DNA of 64,000 nt from the NCBI RefSeq assembly GCF_039555335.1, contig NC_092642.1, positions 20,712,382 through 20,776,381 of the forward strand, in the 5' to 3' direction. Shown here piece after piece: positions 1 to 10,202 of the stretch (position 1 is its first letter; every line of letters begins with the position of its first letter). Under the pieces are notes generated by a model. The model ran no database searches. It worked only from the letters and a program-made list of their open reading frames with translations, and was not told the origin of the DNA. The position numbers were made by a program, and so were the translations under genes. The DNA is from Amphiura filiformis. Taxonomy: Eukaryota; Echinodermata; Ophiuroidea; Amphilepidida; Amphiuridae.

Positions 1-10
1 ATTATATTTT

Positions 11-330
11 GTCCTCTATCTCAGCTTCTGAGCAACATAGAAGAATAAAAATGATGCTAATACCCATCTTTGTGATGCCAGGGATTCCATTGAAATTATT
101 GTCTTACTTGTAGCTAATTTGGTTAGGCCGCCATCTTGAATTTCAAAATGGCCGCCATTTTGCCTTAAATTTTGTCCCATATTTCAGCTTCTAAGCAACA
201 TAGAAGAATAAAAATGGTGGCAATACCTATGTTTGTGATACCAGAGATTACATTAAAACCATTGTCTTACTTGTAGCTAATTTGATTTGGCCGCCATCTT
301 GAATTTCGAAATGACCGCCATATTCAATAC
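11..330. repeat. Degenerate tandem repeat, about 162 bp per unit
   Basis: Two adjacent units share the phrases CAGCTTCT.AGCAACATAGA, TGTCTTACTTGTAGCTAATT and GGCCGCCATCTTGAATTTC. The AGCTTCT landmark is at about 24 and 186. A third, more diverged partial unit runs to about 440. Each of the first two units has a GCCGCCATCTTG motif (127-138 and 290-301), which matches the YY1 consensus. Nothing coding is seen. Confidence 0.8.
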
Positions 331-484
331 ACTTTTGCATTAATCTCTAAAAATGATGGCAATGCCTATGTTTATGATGGCGAGGATTCCAAATTCCTGC
401 ATGTCTACCATTTATATGAGCAAATTCAGCCACCATGGAGGCTATCAAAATGGCTGCCACAAGTGTTGTCCTTTATTGTAAAAG

Positions 485-1457
485 GAAAGTCTGTGTACTT
501 TGTTGCAGATAATAATCGACTTCTTGGAGAACAATGCAGATGATCAGAATATTCTGATTGTTTTATGAACAGTGCACAGTTCCTGATGAATCTCATGAGC
601 AGCACGCAACACACTTCACTGCTAAAGGTGGAAAAACAAACATCATGCCGACATGGGCAACAACTAAATCTTTAATAATACAGTCACAAAAGCAAGAAAA
701 TCAACTAAAAACACAGAATGTAATAGTTGCCCCTTTATTAAGGAGACCTCTAACTGATTACACTGCTATATACTGTGTTGCGGCTTGCTCAAGGAATATC
801 AGGTTTTGTTGTAGGTCCACATCACAAAACTGAAATAACACTCGATCTTGACTTGCATGAGAGAGCAATGAAACTCCAATCTTCGACAGGGAATACCAAC
901 TGGATATTGAAAGTTGGTGAGCTTCACGCATGTTTTGCTTTGCAACATGCTGTCGCCAAAGTATTTTGAAGACAGTGATCGTGAAATCATCAGCACTGAA
1001 GCTGGTCTTTATTCTCCATCGACAATAAGTAATGTCAATCTTCAAAGGACAGTTCCAAGCTACACCTGAACAACACCTTGGTGAGATGGCCCAATTTCTC
1101 CTAAATTATATGAAGCAGGTAGAGAAATTACTTTTCTTGATTTGAGCGAGTAGACAGTGAGAGTAGGACCTTCATCTTGGTGCTCTTGAGGAGCAAGTTC
1201 AGTACTACTTTGCTCATGATCTTTACAAATATGCTTGACTCGTGCCAGCTTATCTTGCCCAAATGCAGTTGCTTTATCAAGAAACCTGGAAAGCTCTGAA
1301 ATTTAGCGATTACATGGTGACTAAATTGGGCATTCCTTTGACAACCCTCTTTGTGGATCAAACATTAGCTAACAGGTTATCAGAGAACTCAAGGTAGCGT
1401 GAGGAATCACTGGAATTACACAGAATGAAGATGCACTCAATATATGAGATATCTCTT
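485..1457 (+). pseudogene. Decayed member of an uncharacterised multicopy animal gene family, 5' part
   Basis: Read with frame changes, this stretch gives a recognisable protein. The order is: a piece ending KGGKTNIMPTW (about 630-660); LAQGISGFVVGPHHKT, then LDLDLHERAMKLQSSTGN and VGELHACFALQHAVAK (780-960); EAGLYSPSTIS (about 1000-1030); YYFAHDLYKYA, then VPAYLAQMQLLYQETWKALK (about 1195-1300); and GITGITQNEDALN (1404-1442). I recall the same motif order from large uncharacterised families in marine invertebrate genomes, with no assigned function. Frameshifts and stop codons separate every block, for example a TGA inside the YYFAHDLYKYA block and a TAG just after SENSR, so it is a pseudogene. 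It continues at 4323 after an insertion. Family membership is inferred from memory of the motifs. The reading itself is visible in the sequence. Confidence 0.65.
1361..1457. repeat. 97-bp direct repeat, copy A (partner 4226-4322)
   Basis: These 97 bases are identical to 4226-4322. The pseudogene reading runs into this copy from the left and out of the partner copy to the right, so the 2.77 kb between them was inserted with duplication of this segment. Confidence 0.92.
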
Positions 1458-1465
1458 TTTTTGAC

Positions 1466-1552
1466 ATTTATTGGTCGAGCTATGAGTTTTAAAATATTGG
1501 ACGAGACGTAGTCGAGTCCAATATTTTACAACTCATAGCGAGACCAATAAAT
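1466..1552. repeat. Foldback (imperfect palindrome) at the left end of the inserted segment
   Basis: The arm ATTTATTGGTC.AGCTATGAG...TAAAATATTGGAC returns as its complement GTCCAATATTTTA.AACTCATAG.GA.GACCAATAAAT. It lies within 10 bp of the inserted segment's left edge and may be a small MITE. No target duplication was resolved. Confidence 0.75.
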
Positions 1553-2616
1553 ATTTGGCGTAAAGCATCCAATTTTATCATTATTATGTTTTGGATCCAA
1601 TATTATCACAACTTGGATCCATCAAAACATAATAATGGAAAAAATTAGACAAGTTTATAATTTTGACCCCTGTATAAACTTTGACCTTGGATATCTCGAA
1701 TTTTTACATCCCTCGGAATCTCATTTTGTACTACCCACATAACAATAATCCAGAAACAAAAACACTTTAACTGGCAAAACCAACCTACCTTGGTCTGCCA
1801 CCGGACTAAACGTATTAATTAATTAATTAATTAATTAATTATTTTTCTTTCGTTCTTTCTTTCTTTCTTTCTTTCTATCTTTCTTTCTTTACTTTCCTAC
1901 AATATGTACAAGGTAATATCATGTTTTCGTTACTTACGGTCTGCTCTCTTCGATATACATGTATATCTTGTATAAACCTTAGTCCTAAGTGTATTTTATT
2001 TGAAACGATATATTCGCAGTGACAAAAATAAACAAAACCCTTCGAACTGACAATATCCCAGGGCGTTGCCTTTTAAAACACTGGAAGTATACTTGAAATG
2101 ACGAAGAGAATAAAACGTCTTACCACACGTTACGAGCCTATCCTCCCAAGTACATAAACAAGGTATCTGCTGCTTTACTAAATTAATTTTCATTTACTTT
2201 TGGATTCTTTGGAAGCAGTAAAAGTGAACAGACAGAATCTGCTACTTGTATGGGACGCACTATTAGATATCAAGGGGGAGGGGCTGGGTAGTTTTGTGAG
2301 CAAAAAAAGTTGCTCCACCTCAGACCAAAAAACAAAACAAAATTGCTCCCCTTTAGACCCCCCAAAAAAAAAAAATTCTCCACCTAGGACCAGAAAAAAA
2401 AGATTTGATGTCAAGGTTGAAAAAACTTTGTCACAGTTAGTAACCTCATATAGCTTTTAAATTGCAAAATTGCGAATTTGCTCCATTTTTCATCAAGAAT
2501 ATTTATTTTAGCTTCAAACTGGTACGTATTGTGCATTTGTTTGTGAAAAGTTATTTTGTGAGCGAAAACACTTGATTGAGAAGTTGATTCACTCTACTTC
2601 ACAGTTTCTCACCAAA
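1553..2616. other. Non-coding stretch with microsatellite
   Basis: I see no gene here. A (TTAA)n run followed by (TTTC)n lies at about 1814-1889. The short frames around 2190-2460 run through A-rich and T-rich tracts and show no family. Confidence 0.6.
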
Positions 2617-3290
2617 TTCTACCCCACACACCGACATCGCCCGGTTAATAATTACATTATACAACCAGAGACACTGAAATGAATACACGGGATCGATACA
2701 CGTAAATGTGCTATGCACGATTGATATTCAGACGATAAATCTTTGGATACCGGGGTGGAAAATGATGAATATCTCCCGTAAATGATTTCGTATAAAGAAA
2801 CCAGATGTAGTTCCTTGCACTTGAATATATATTTTGAACAGATATGATAGTTGTTAGTTGCGCTTTGAGAGAGTAGCTTGCGTCTTGAGCTGAAAAAGTG
2901 ACCCAAATTCAAGATTTTAAATAGCGCAGCGTAGACCCTTGTGGAGGTAGTCTCGGGCCAGACTGCATGTGGCTATCACGAACATACAGGATCGACGAGT
3001 GTCAGACCGACTGACACAAACTGGCTGTGTAGGAGACTATCATAGAGGCAGTCTATAAGTAGATGACAATGGCGAATGTATGCTCGCTGACCGTACATAG
3101 GTCAGTCACGGGCTAATGTCATTAGCCTTAGTCGGATGTCCTTCAGCCCACTATGCATTTAAAAACTATTAAACAGGTGGGAACACAATGGCCATGCGTG
3201 GCTGTGGATTCAACCTACCATGGCATTTTCTGCCATGAAGATATCGGGGCGATGACACTGTGCCCCAATGTCAACAGAAATCTGTGCCAC
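2617..3290. repeat. Repeat block A, paralogous to 18050-18571 plus 20478-20560
   Basis: Shared phrases in the same order are ATGAATACACGGGATCGATA, ATGCACGATT, AAAATGATGAATATCTCCCG, GAACAGATATGATAG, and at the end GTGGCTGTGGATT.AACCTACC and TGCCATGAAGATAT. The other copy is split by a 1.9-kb element at the position matching 3192-3196. This copy is therefore the paralogous empty site. The block sits just upstream of homeobox copy 1. Confidence 0.8.
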
Positions 3291-3408
3291 ATGCCGGGGC
3301 CACATGACTGATTGTGAACATAGGCGTAGATCCTGGGGATGGGGATCAATCCCCCCCAATATTTTGCTAGGGTGGTCCATACAATCATCTACATGCTCGC
3401 TACGAATT

Positions 3409-3970
3409 GCCATATTTGCTGGTAACCACTATCCTGATTTATAGGTCAAGAGAAACGCTTGCTGATGCCATTGATTTAACAGAATCCAGAATTCAGGTAA
3501 ATATAGGTCTTTTTATTTCTATATTTGCTATTTTAATTTGATTTTAATGTTTTTTTATTTTGTTCAACATGATTTAATTTTTATGGGTTTTTTTTTTCTT
3601 ATTTCACAGGTATGGTTCCAGAATCGACGCGCTTGGCCAAAAAGTGAAGAAGAGTGATGGATCCAGGTTCCTTCGAAGATCTCCATCGTATGAAGAATTC
3701 TCGCCGTCTAGTTCTACGTCATCGTCTCGTCCATCGTCTGTGGAGCCACCTTCACCTGACACCTTCCCATGGTCAACGTATTCTGAAGCACCGTCTTCGT
3801 CTCATTTGAAGATACCGACTGTTCCTTCACCGCCTTCAAGTGGTTGTAGAGAAGCTTGTCGTTCTCCTCCAGCAATCACTTTGTCTCCTCCTTCATTCAG
3901 GTTTGCCAACCTGTCAACTTTTAGTTTCGAAGACAATTTGTGGCCTATTTCTGATGAACTTTTATATTAA
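3409..3970 (+). pseudogene. PRD-class homeobox copy 1, 5'-truncated and frameshifted
   Basis: This is a partial duplicate of the homeobox locus at 15986-16639. The first exon begins mid-homeodomain (AIFA..., 3409) because the upstream part is replaced by unrelated sequence. It ends at TESRIQ with donor CAG|GTAAAT (intron 3497-3609). The acceptor TTTCACAG|GTATGG is intact and gives VWFQNRRA. Intron position 46/47 of the homeodomain is typical of PRD-class genes. An 11-bp deletion just after NRRA removes the basic residues after the third helix and shifts the frame. Exon 1 also carries a 2-bp insertion and shares a 1-bp deletion with copy 2. The downstream Ser/Pro-rich tail, read from 3644, stays open to TAA at 3970 and ends FSFEDNLWPISDEL, an eh1-like patch also found in copy 2. 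The nearest named relatives I can suggest are echinoderm pmar1/phb genes; this is an inference. Confidence 0.75.
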
Positions 3971-4225
3971 ATTATTTAGTTACATTTTGCTTTAAAAAAT
4001 GTAGGCCAAATAACTGTATTTTCATAAACTTGCTTTGTAATAAAAACGTGTTAAATTTGCAACAAAATGGAATACCATATAATGGATCATTTAATTGTAT
4101 TTGTAATAAAAATCCCTTTAAAAGGGATGTACCGGCAAAAGGATGAATTACAATGAGTAACATCAGATTTCTTTTTTAAAATATAAATATACAGTAAAAA
4201 TAATTTTTAAGATTATGGTTGTTTG
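3971..4225. other. 3' flank of homeobox copy 1
   Basis: It is similar to 16640-16800 downstream of copy 2, sharing TTACATTTTGCTTTAAAAAA, CTTTGTAATAAAAAC and GTTAAATTTGCA. It probably includes the old 3' UTR with AATAAA-like sites. The similarity fades before 4226. Confidence 0.65.
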
Positions 4226-4322
4226 AACATTAGCTAACAGGTTATCAGAGAACTCAAGGTAGCGTGAGGAATCACTGGAATTACACAGAATGAAGATGCA
4301 CTCAATATATGAGATATCTCTT
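4226..4322. repeat. 97-bp direct repeat, copy B (partner 1361-1457)
   Basis: It is identical to 1361-1457. This copy is contiguous with the downstream part of the pseudogene (GITQNEDALN ... LIAPELYQ), which shows the original order. Confidence 0.92.
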
Positions 4323-4624
4323 AATTGCCCCTGAGCTATATCAACACCATTCAAGACTTTCAAGATCTTTATTGCATTAAGAGTGACCAATCAGCAATCA
4401 AGGAGCATTATCAGCTGAGTGGCTCAATGGCAGTTTACATGTTTAACAATTCAGCCATGATCAAGGAGGGCATTGTCAAACAATGTGGCGGAAACCCATT
4501 CTTGATATGTAAGGCCATCAATCTAATGAATTTGGCATCTAATATGGAGGTTACAGAAACTTCTCAGAGATCACAAGGGTACAGAGAAGCTTGAAGAGTT
4601 CGTGTCAGAAAGAGTAGTCACAAA
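4323..4624 (+). pseudogene. Decayed uncharacterised gene family member, 3' part
   Basis: It continues the relic at 485-1457. LIAPELYQ is followed, in another frame, by SAIKEHYQLSGS and IVKQCGGNPFLICKAINLMN. After a further shift comes HKGTEKLEEFVSERVVTND, where the gypsy LTR begins. The order 'apEL ... GNPF ... NL.SN ... KG.E..EEFV..R' matches what I recall of this family. It contains stops and frame changes. The GGNPF string superficially resembles an NB-ARC GGLPL motif, but the context does not support an NLR. A few relic codons may continue after the far LTR (13730-13800), less certainly. Confidence 0.6.
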
Positions 4625-5268
4625 TGACACGATGTAACTCACAATACCCTTGTGTGTATAATGTGTGCGAATGTATGCGAGAAATGAACAAAATTGCAAA
4701 CGGGACTCCAAATAACATAAAAATGATTGACCGAAAGGATTCTTCCACCATGTATTATGAATTTAAATTGGGGAATTAGTCATTGGAAGGAAGAGCGAGG
4801 TACCAGATTTGGAGTCCCAAGGGATGAGGGAATGAACGGAAACGGGAATGACAATCTCTAAATGAACAAGGTGAAACAGAAATTACGTATCATAGAATTT
4901 ATTATGAATTTACGTTAAACTGATCAAAATACAAAGTGTATGAATTAATATAAAACCTTACCAGAGTTACATCACATAAGTAGTATAATTTAATATGAAT
5001 CACGTGCAAGACATGATGACATTAGAATCGTCATCATGTTACCAGTCTAACTAGGCCTATTCATCGTGAACCAAAGTTGAGTAGATGTGCATCAGTCGCA
5101 AGGCTAGCAAGGAGTGACGAATTTATTAACGGAGAAACAAATCATTGGTTCACTCAGTGCAATTGATGCACGGAATCGGATATAAAAACGTTCACTTGAT
5201 GAATGGTTATTCATGGCTTTCTGCCCTATGATCAATAATCAATTATTGACTGAATTATCGTCACAACA
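4625..5268 (-). repeat. 3' LTR of the gypsy element (644 bp)
   Basis: On the minus strand it runs from TGTTGTGACGATAATTCAG to ...CATCGTGTCA, the usual TG...CA. Compared with the 5' LTR it has a 6-bp excess that creates TAGGCCTA at 5052-5059, a 2-bp and a 1-bp indel, and two substitutions. Confidence 0.93.
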
Positions 5269-5281
5269 TACGCTCCCCCTT
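5269..5281 (-). promoter_or_regulatory. Polypurine tract
   Basis: The minus-strand sequence AAGGGGGAGCGTA directly abuts the TGTTGTG start of the 3' LTR, where the plus-strand primer is expected. It fixes the orientation and the LTR edge. Confidence 0.85.
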
Positions 5282-7116
5282 AAATAATTGACTCCTGGCA
5301 ATTTAAGAACATACAATCATTGCTAATAAAATGCCATTTTTTTAAAACAAAACTGAATCCGACTTATTTATAGACCGTGCATCATTGACACATAATATCA
5401 AGATGGAAGTCATACAAGTCATATTCTTTTAACCAAATACATACGACAAATATAAATGATACAGTAAAATACAACTGAAGCCACGTAGAACTTGAAGACA
5501 ATGATTTTTTGTTTTTTTTAGTTGAACTTGAAGTAGATCTCCGCGCTGGAAGATTTATGTAGACCCAATAACGTGGTATTTCTGCGTTCTCTCCGAATAA
5601 TTTTTGATTAGCGTTAGAGTTCCATCAAGGACCGCGCGATGTCCCAGCTTGAAACTCAGCACGTGCACGCACCAAATGTCGGTGTTAAAATGGCCTAAAT
5701 GCGATTTTCTTTTCCAATCTATCAAAAAAAAAAAAAAATTAAATGGTTAGCACATACATCTTTTAACAACTGATTACATGCAGATAAACGTGTACAATTT
5801 GTTTGGCCTATTAATATTGTACATTCCCAATTTTATACCAAATTATCTTTTAAATACAATACTCTGATATATTATTTTCAACCATTGTACAATCAAGATA
5901 ATTTTTCTTTTTTCATTGCTTTTTTTTTTAAATTTAACACTGTACATGAAACATAGAGAGACTTGAGTGACAACACAAACACTTAGGACAATTATGTTTA
6001 TGGCAAACTAACAAAAAATAACACAAAGTACACAACATACGCTTAACCCCTTAGGTATATCCAACTTAAGTGCGCCTACGTGTAATAATACATTATGGAA
6101 ATTTAACACGTATCACACAGATTATTTAACCACATCTATACCATATAATAACACCTATTCATCCACACAGAATATTACACACCAAATAACTTCATATCTG
6201 ACTTTTCACATTGTTCAACAATTTTGTATCACATGCTACTTTTAACAGATAAAGACTCAGTATATCAAAATTAACACATTGTTAATTGTACACATATTTT
6301 CGTCTATATAATTTGACGATTCTATCATTTTACACACATTTCAAATACATTTCAAAATACTCATACAATTTCATTTCAAATTGCATTTTACTTATAAATC
6401 AAGGCATAGGCCCTCTATATATACATTCACAGAAATGACAACCATTTCATTATCACATAGGCCTATGTTACACTCAAAATTATTTGAGTTAACTTTTCAG
6501 TCACAAAGTTATTCGGATCATGCAATGGTGAATCTGATAGTGTAAACCAACAAACATTTGGTATAAAAGACAACTTGCGTCGACTCAAGTTATCTCGACC
6601 AATTGTTCGCTAGTTACAATATCGAGATCACAATCCTACCATGGATGGATTTGACATTGCACAAACAACACAAATGAACTCCTGACACCATTACCCAGTA
6701 TTCAATTATTTTGTGTCTTTGAAAAACAAATTCAATATTGTCATGCCAGACAATAGTCATTATTTTGCCACCATAGACAACAATTCATCATCACATTAAA
6801 CATGTTAAAACATGTGATAAACTAATCATACTATATTTTATCACAATCGTCAAGTTACGAGATTTCATTCATGTGTTGGCCATTTAAAGCTATACATTCT
6901 CATATTTTGTTTAAACATGATACAGTTTTATACATTTTATGACTATATTTCTCAATGTCAATAATAATGTCAACAGACATGATAAACATAAATTTTATGT
7001 AAAATCAATTTACATTTTTGGCTTCAAATATTAACCAACACTACTTTCTTTTACACTTATTCACTTTTAATATCAAGTAACAAAAATAACTCAAGTTATT
7101 TGTCTCCGACTCCATT
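5282..7116. other. Long non-coding 3' region of the gypsy element
   Basis: About 1.8 kb of AT-rich sequence lies between the integrase stop and the polypurine tract. No open frame of note is seen on either strand, and no envelope gene is recognisable. Confidence 0.7.
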
Positions 7117-8766
7117 TTACACTTTACCTATAATTTTGACAGGATTTTCCTTGAGAAAGTTTAATGCAGCAGCATTTAAATTACACTCAGGTTCCCAAGT
7201 ATTTCTGGAGTGAGGGAAATTTTTCCATTTGATCAGATATTCAAGACGTTTGTTTCGGTAACGTCCTCTCACAATTTGTTCAACTTCGTATTCTAGAGCA
7301 GGTTCCTGAACCGCGGGAAGACCTGGAATAATGGGGATAACTGTCTTGTGTGCTTCCTGGGTTGCTAAGAGAGGTTCAAATGAATCCTCAGGACAGTCAT
7401 CCGGTATTAGACCTGGTACTTCATCTCTTTGATTTTGGTCTAAGGGAAGATCTTGGTTGCTTGGCCTAACATACCTATCGTACGCATATTTCATTCGATT
7501 CACGTGAATCGGCGTACTGATTAACTTGTTGTTTTCCAAGTTTCTGACTCGAAAATTAACGGGACCCGTTTTCTCAACCAACAAGTAAGGACCAGACCAA
7601 AACTTCATCAATTTGCGAGAGAGACCTTTTTGCAAAGCTGGGATATATATCCAAACAGTATCCCCTATCTGATATTCAACTTCATGTGAACGTTCATCAT
7701 ACCGATCTTTCATATTTGCTTGATGCTCTTCGGCATGAGATTTGGAAACTGCTCTGAATACCTCTAATTGGCTAATGAGAACATGTATATGATCTCTTAA
7801 TGTCTTGTCAGGATATTGACATTCTTTCAGTAAAGTAACGTCAATGGGAAGTCTTGCTTCCCTGCCATACAATAGGAAGAAGGGACTAAAACCAACAGAA
7901 TTTGTTGCAGGAGTGGTACGATATGCAAATTGTATCGCTGATAAGTATCTATCCCAGTCATTATGAAATTGATTTACATAATGTGAAATAGTATCTAATA
8001 TCACTGCATTGTACCTTTCTTGAATTGCATTGCATTGTGGGTGATATGAACTAGTATTTAGTTTCTGGGTGCGCATAATGCGACATACTTCAAGTACCAC
8101 TTTGCTGAGAAAGTTTGTCCCTCTGTCGCTTAATAATGAATTTGGGCAGCCATGTTCACAAATTACATAGTCAAAGAAAACTCTAGCCACTGTAGATGCA
8201 TCGGTTTCTTTTAATGGAACTAAGATAGGCCATCTTGTGCAATGGTCTGTGAAACATAAAACATAACGGTTTCCCGATACAGTAATTGGCAATGGTCCTA
8301 GCACATCTACACTAACCCGTTCAAATGCTCCCGGGACTTTCATTGTGACCAAGGGTGCCAAAACTTTGTGTCTATGAGTTTTCCTTTGTGAACAAGAAAT
8401 ACATGACCTAACCCAATTGTCTATATCTCGGTACATGCCCTTCCAGAAATATCGCTGACGGATCCGATCATAAGTTCGTTGGAAACCAAAATGAGCGGCT
8501 AGTACATGGTCGTGACAGTTGTTCAAAATTGTATCAATAAATATGATGGGAACATAAAGACGTACGACATTTCTTTCTGGTAAATGTCGTCTTGCCGGGG
8601 TGTGCCATATATGATATAACAAACCACCCAGAGCAAAATATTGTTCTGACTGTAGAACAATATCCCTAGCCTTTGATGCATCTTTAGGCAACTCATCATG
8701 ATCTAAATAAGCCAACATTGAACTTGCAAACCCATCCGTCAACAATGCCTCTTTGAATTTCCCCAA
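7117..8766 (-). CDS. Integrase with C-terminal chromodomain (gypsy pol, 3' part)
   Basis: This 549-residue open frame inserts element cDNA into host chromatin. An N-terminal zinc-binding HHCC is seen (His87/His92, Cys122/Cys125). The catalytic core has Asp154 (VDVLGPLP), Asp214 (LLSDRGTNF) and Glu250 (AIQERYN). The last two are 35 residues apart, a textbook DD35E spacing. A GPY-like region (FWSGPYLLVEKTGPVNFRVR) follows. Residues from about 492 form a chromodomain (EYEVEQIVRG, YLIKWKNF, NTWEPECNL), which in chromoviruses guides integration to marked chromatin. This is the only pol segment whose motifs are all intact. It is the end of a larger polyprotein, and the frame upstream is shifted relative to RNase H, so the first Met need not be a real start. 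Confidence 0.93.
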   Translation of the reverse strand: MGKFKEALLTDGFASSMLAYLDHDELPKDASKARDIVLQSEQYFALGGLLYHIWHTPARRHLPERNVVRLYVPIIFIDTILNNCHDHVLAAHFGFQRTYDRIRQRYFWKGMYRDIDNWVRSCISCSQRKTHRHKVLAPLVTMKVPGAFERVSVDVLGPLPITVSGNRYVLCFTDHCTRWPILVPLKETDASTVARVFFDYVICEHGCPNSLLSDRGTNFLSKVVLEVCRIMRTQKLNTSSYHPQCNAIQERYNAVILDTISHYVNQFHNDWDRYLSAIQFAYRTTPATNSVGFSPFFLLYGREARLPIDVTLLKECQYPDKTLRDHIHVLISQLEVFRAVSKSHAEEHQANMKDRYDERSHEVEYQIGDTVWIYIPALQKGLSRKLMKFWSGPYLLVEKTGPVNFRVRNLENNKLISTPIHVNRMKYAYDRYVRPSNQDLPLDQNQRDEVPGLIPDDCPEDSFEPLLATQEAHKTVIPIIPGLPAVQEPALEYEVEQIVRGRYRNKRLEYLIKWKNFPHSRNTWEPECNLNAAALNFLKENPVKIIGKV

Positions 8767-8768
8767 AT

Positions 8769-9554
8769 CTATATCACTGGGAATGGAGGGGCATTTTGTG
8801 CTGCTGTTTCATCGTCAATCTTCATCCGTTTACCGTGATTGAAGCGCAAATTTCTTATGGCATCAACTTGAGGATGAACTTGAGGGTTTTGCGGTACTTG
8901 CAAAACGTCATCTGCCATATCATCAAAATCAGACTTTTCCCACTCTGTCTGTAAGGATTCAGGGGAATGACTATGAGAACAGCAAGCACAATTGTCTAAA
9001 TTTGCATAATTAAGTCTGCTAAGAGCGTCTGCATTGGTATTGTTACGTCCGCGAATATGCACAACTTCAAAATTGTAAGACTGAAGTTTAAGGGCCCATC
9101 GAGCTAGGCGTCCCCCGGATGGTTAATTCGAAAATAGCCATTTTAGGGCACAATGGTCCGTGACCACGACGAAATTGACAGTATGCTGAAGATATGGCGC
9201 ATATTTCTTCACGCCTTCGACTACTGCTAAAGCCTCTAACTCAGTGGTGGTATAATTGCGCTCTGAATCATGTAATGCTCGACCACCGTATGAAATAACT
9301 CTTTCTTTGTCGTCTTGTTTCTGGGCCAATATATAACCTAGCCCTGTATAACAGGCATCAGTTTGAAGAATGAATTCAGTACCATCAAATCTTGGATAGG
9401 CCAGAATTGGAGGCTCCAGCAATTTCTGCTTCAAAGTTTCAAATGCTTCAATGCATTTTGCATCCCAACGAAAAGGAATATTCTTTCTGGTTAAATTTGT
9501 GAGTGGGTCAGCAATTTTACAGAAATCTTTCATATATCTGCGATAATACCCCAC
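8769..9554 (-). pseudogene. RNase H domain of gypsy pol, with in-frame stop
   Basis: Two open pieces in the same frame (9554-9123 and 9062-8769) are separated by a TAA at 9121-9123. The first has the RT connection (MGYYRRYMKDF..., PLTNLTRK), then RNase H motifs with the acidic residues in LQTDACYTGLG, ELEALAVVEG and VTDHCALKWL. The second has [16 protein letters not shown], the usual end of this domain, and a CCSHSH tail. It is shifted in frame from the RT piece upstream and from integrase downstream. Confidence 0.88.
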
Positions 9555-9559
9555 AAAAC

Positions 9560-10165
9560 CTAAAAAGAACGAACTTCAGAAACTTTGGTTGGAGTAGGAT
9601 AATCCTTAACAATTTGCAGCTTGGCGGGATCTGTAGCTATGCCATCTTTGCTAACGATGTGCCCTAAATACTTGACTTCAGTTTGTCCAAAAGTGCATTT
9701 CTTGGGTTGTAACTTTAATCCTGCTTCTCTTAGTCTATCAAATACTTGTTTTAAATGATCCAAATGTTCTTCAAAACTTCTACTAAAGATAATCACATCG
9801 TCTAAGTAACAGAATACAAATTTCCAATTTAGCCCTCGCAATACTTCTTGCATCGCTCGCTGGAAGGTTGCCGGCGCATTATGGAGGCCAAATGGCATAA
9901 CATTGAATTCATACAGACCGTCTTGGGTGATAAATGCGGTTTTAGGCTTAGATTGTTCCTCAAGGCCTATTTGCCAGTAGCCAGAGGCTAAGTCCAAAGT
10001 TGTAAAGTATTTTGGTTCGTTAGACCCCAAACTGTCTAGAGCGTCATGTATATGAGCAATCGGCCAATTCTGACGCGGCTCTAAACTATTTAATTTCCTA
10101 AAATCGATACAAAAACGCCAAGTATTTGTCCCTGGTTTAGGTATCATGCACACGGAAAACTCCAA
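9560..10165 (-). pseudogene. Reverse transcriptase core of gypsy pol
   Basis: Motifs in order are VCMIPKPG, WRFCIDFRKLN, FTTLDLASGYWQI (catalytic Asp), TAFITQDGLYEFNVMPFGL, PATFQRAM, the YLDDVIIFS box with the two catalytic Asp, and FGQTEVKYLGHIVSKDG. The N-terminal 40 or so residues of the domain lie in other frames upstream (10166-10265), so at least two frameshifts break it. The reading is otherwise well conserved. Confidence 0.92.
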
Positions 10166-10202
10166 GGGCTAGTTGATTCACGAATAACTCCCTGGTCTAA
10201 CA

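Noticed and set aside
4325-4594. Frame containing CGGNPF, reminiscent of the NB-ARC GGLPL motif of NLR proteins
   Set aside because: No P-loop or other NB-ARC motifs are nearby, and the sequence fits the uncharacterised family relic on both sides.
7117-8766. Chromodomain as a host heterochromatin protein
   Set aside because: It is fused to a DD35E integrase between LTRs, the standard chromovirus layout.
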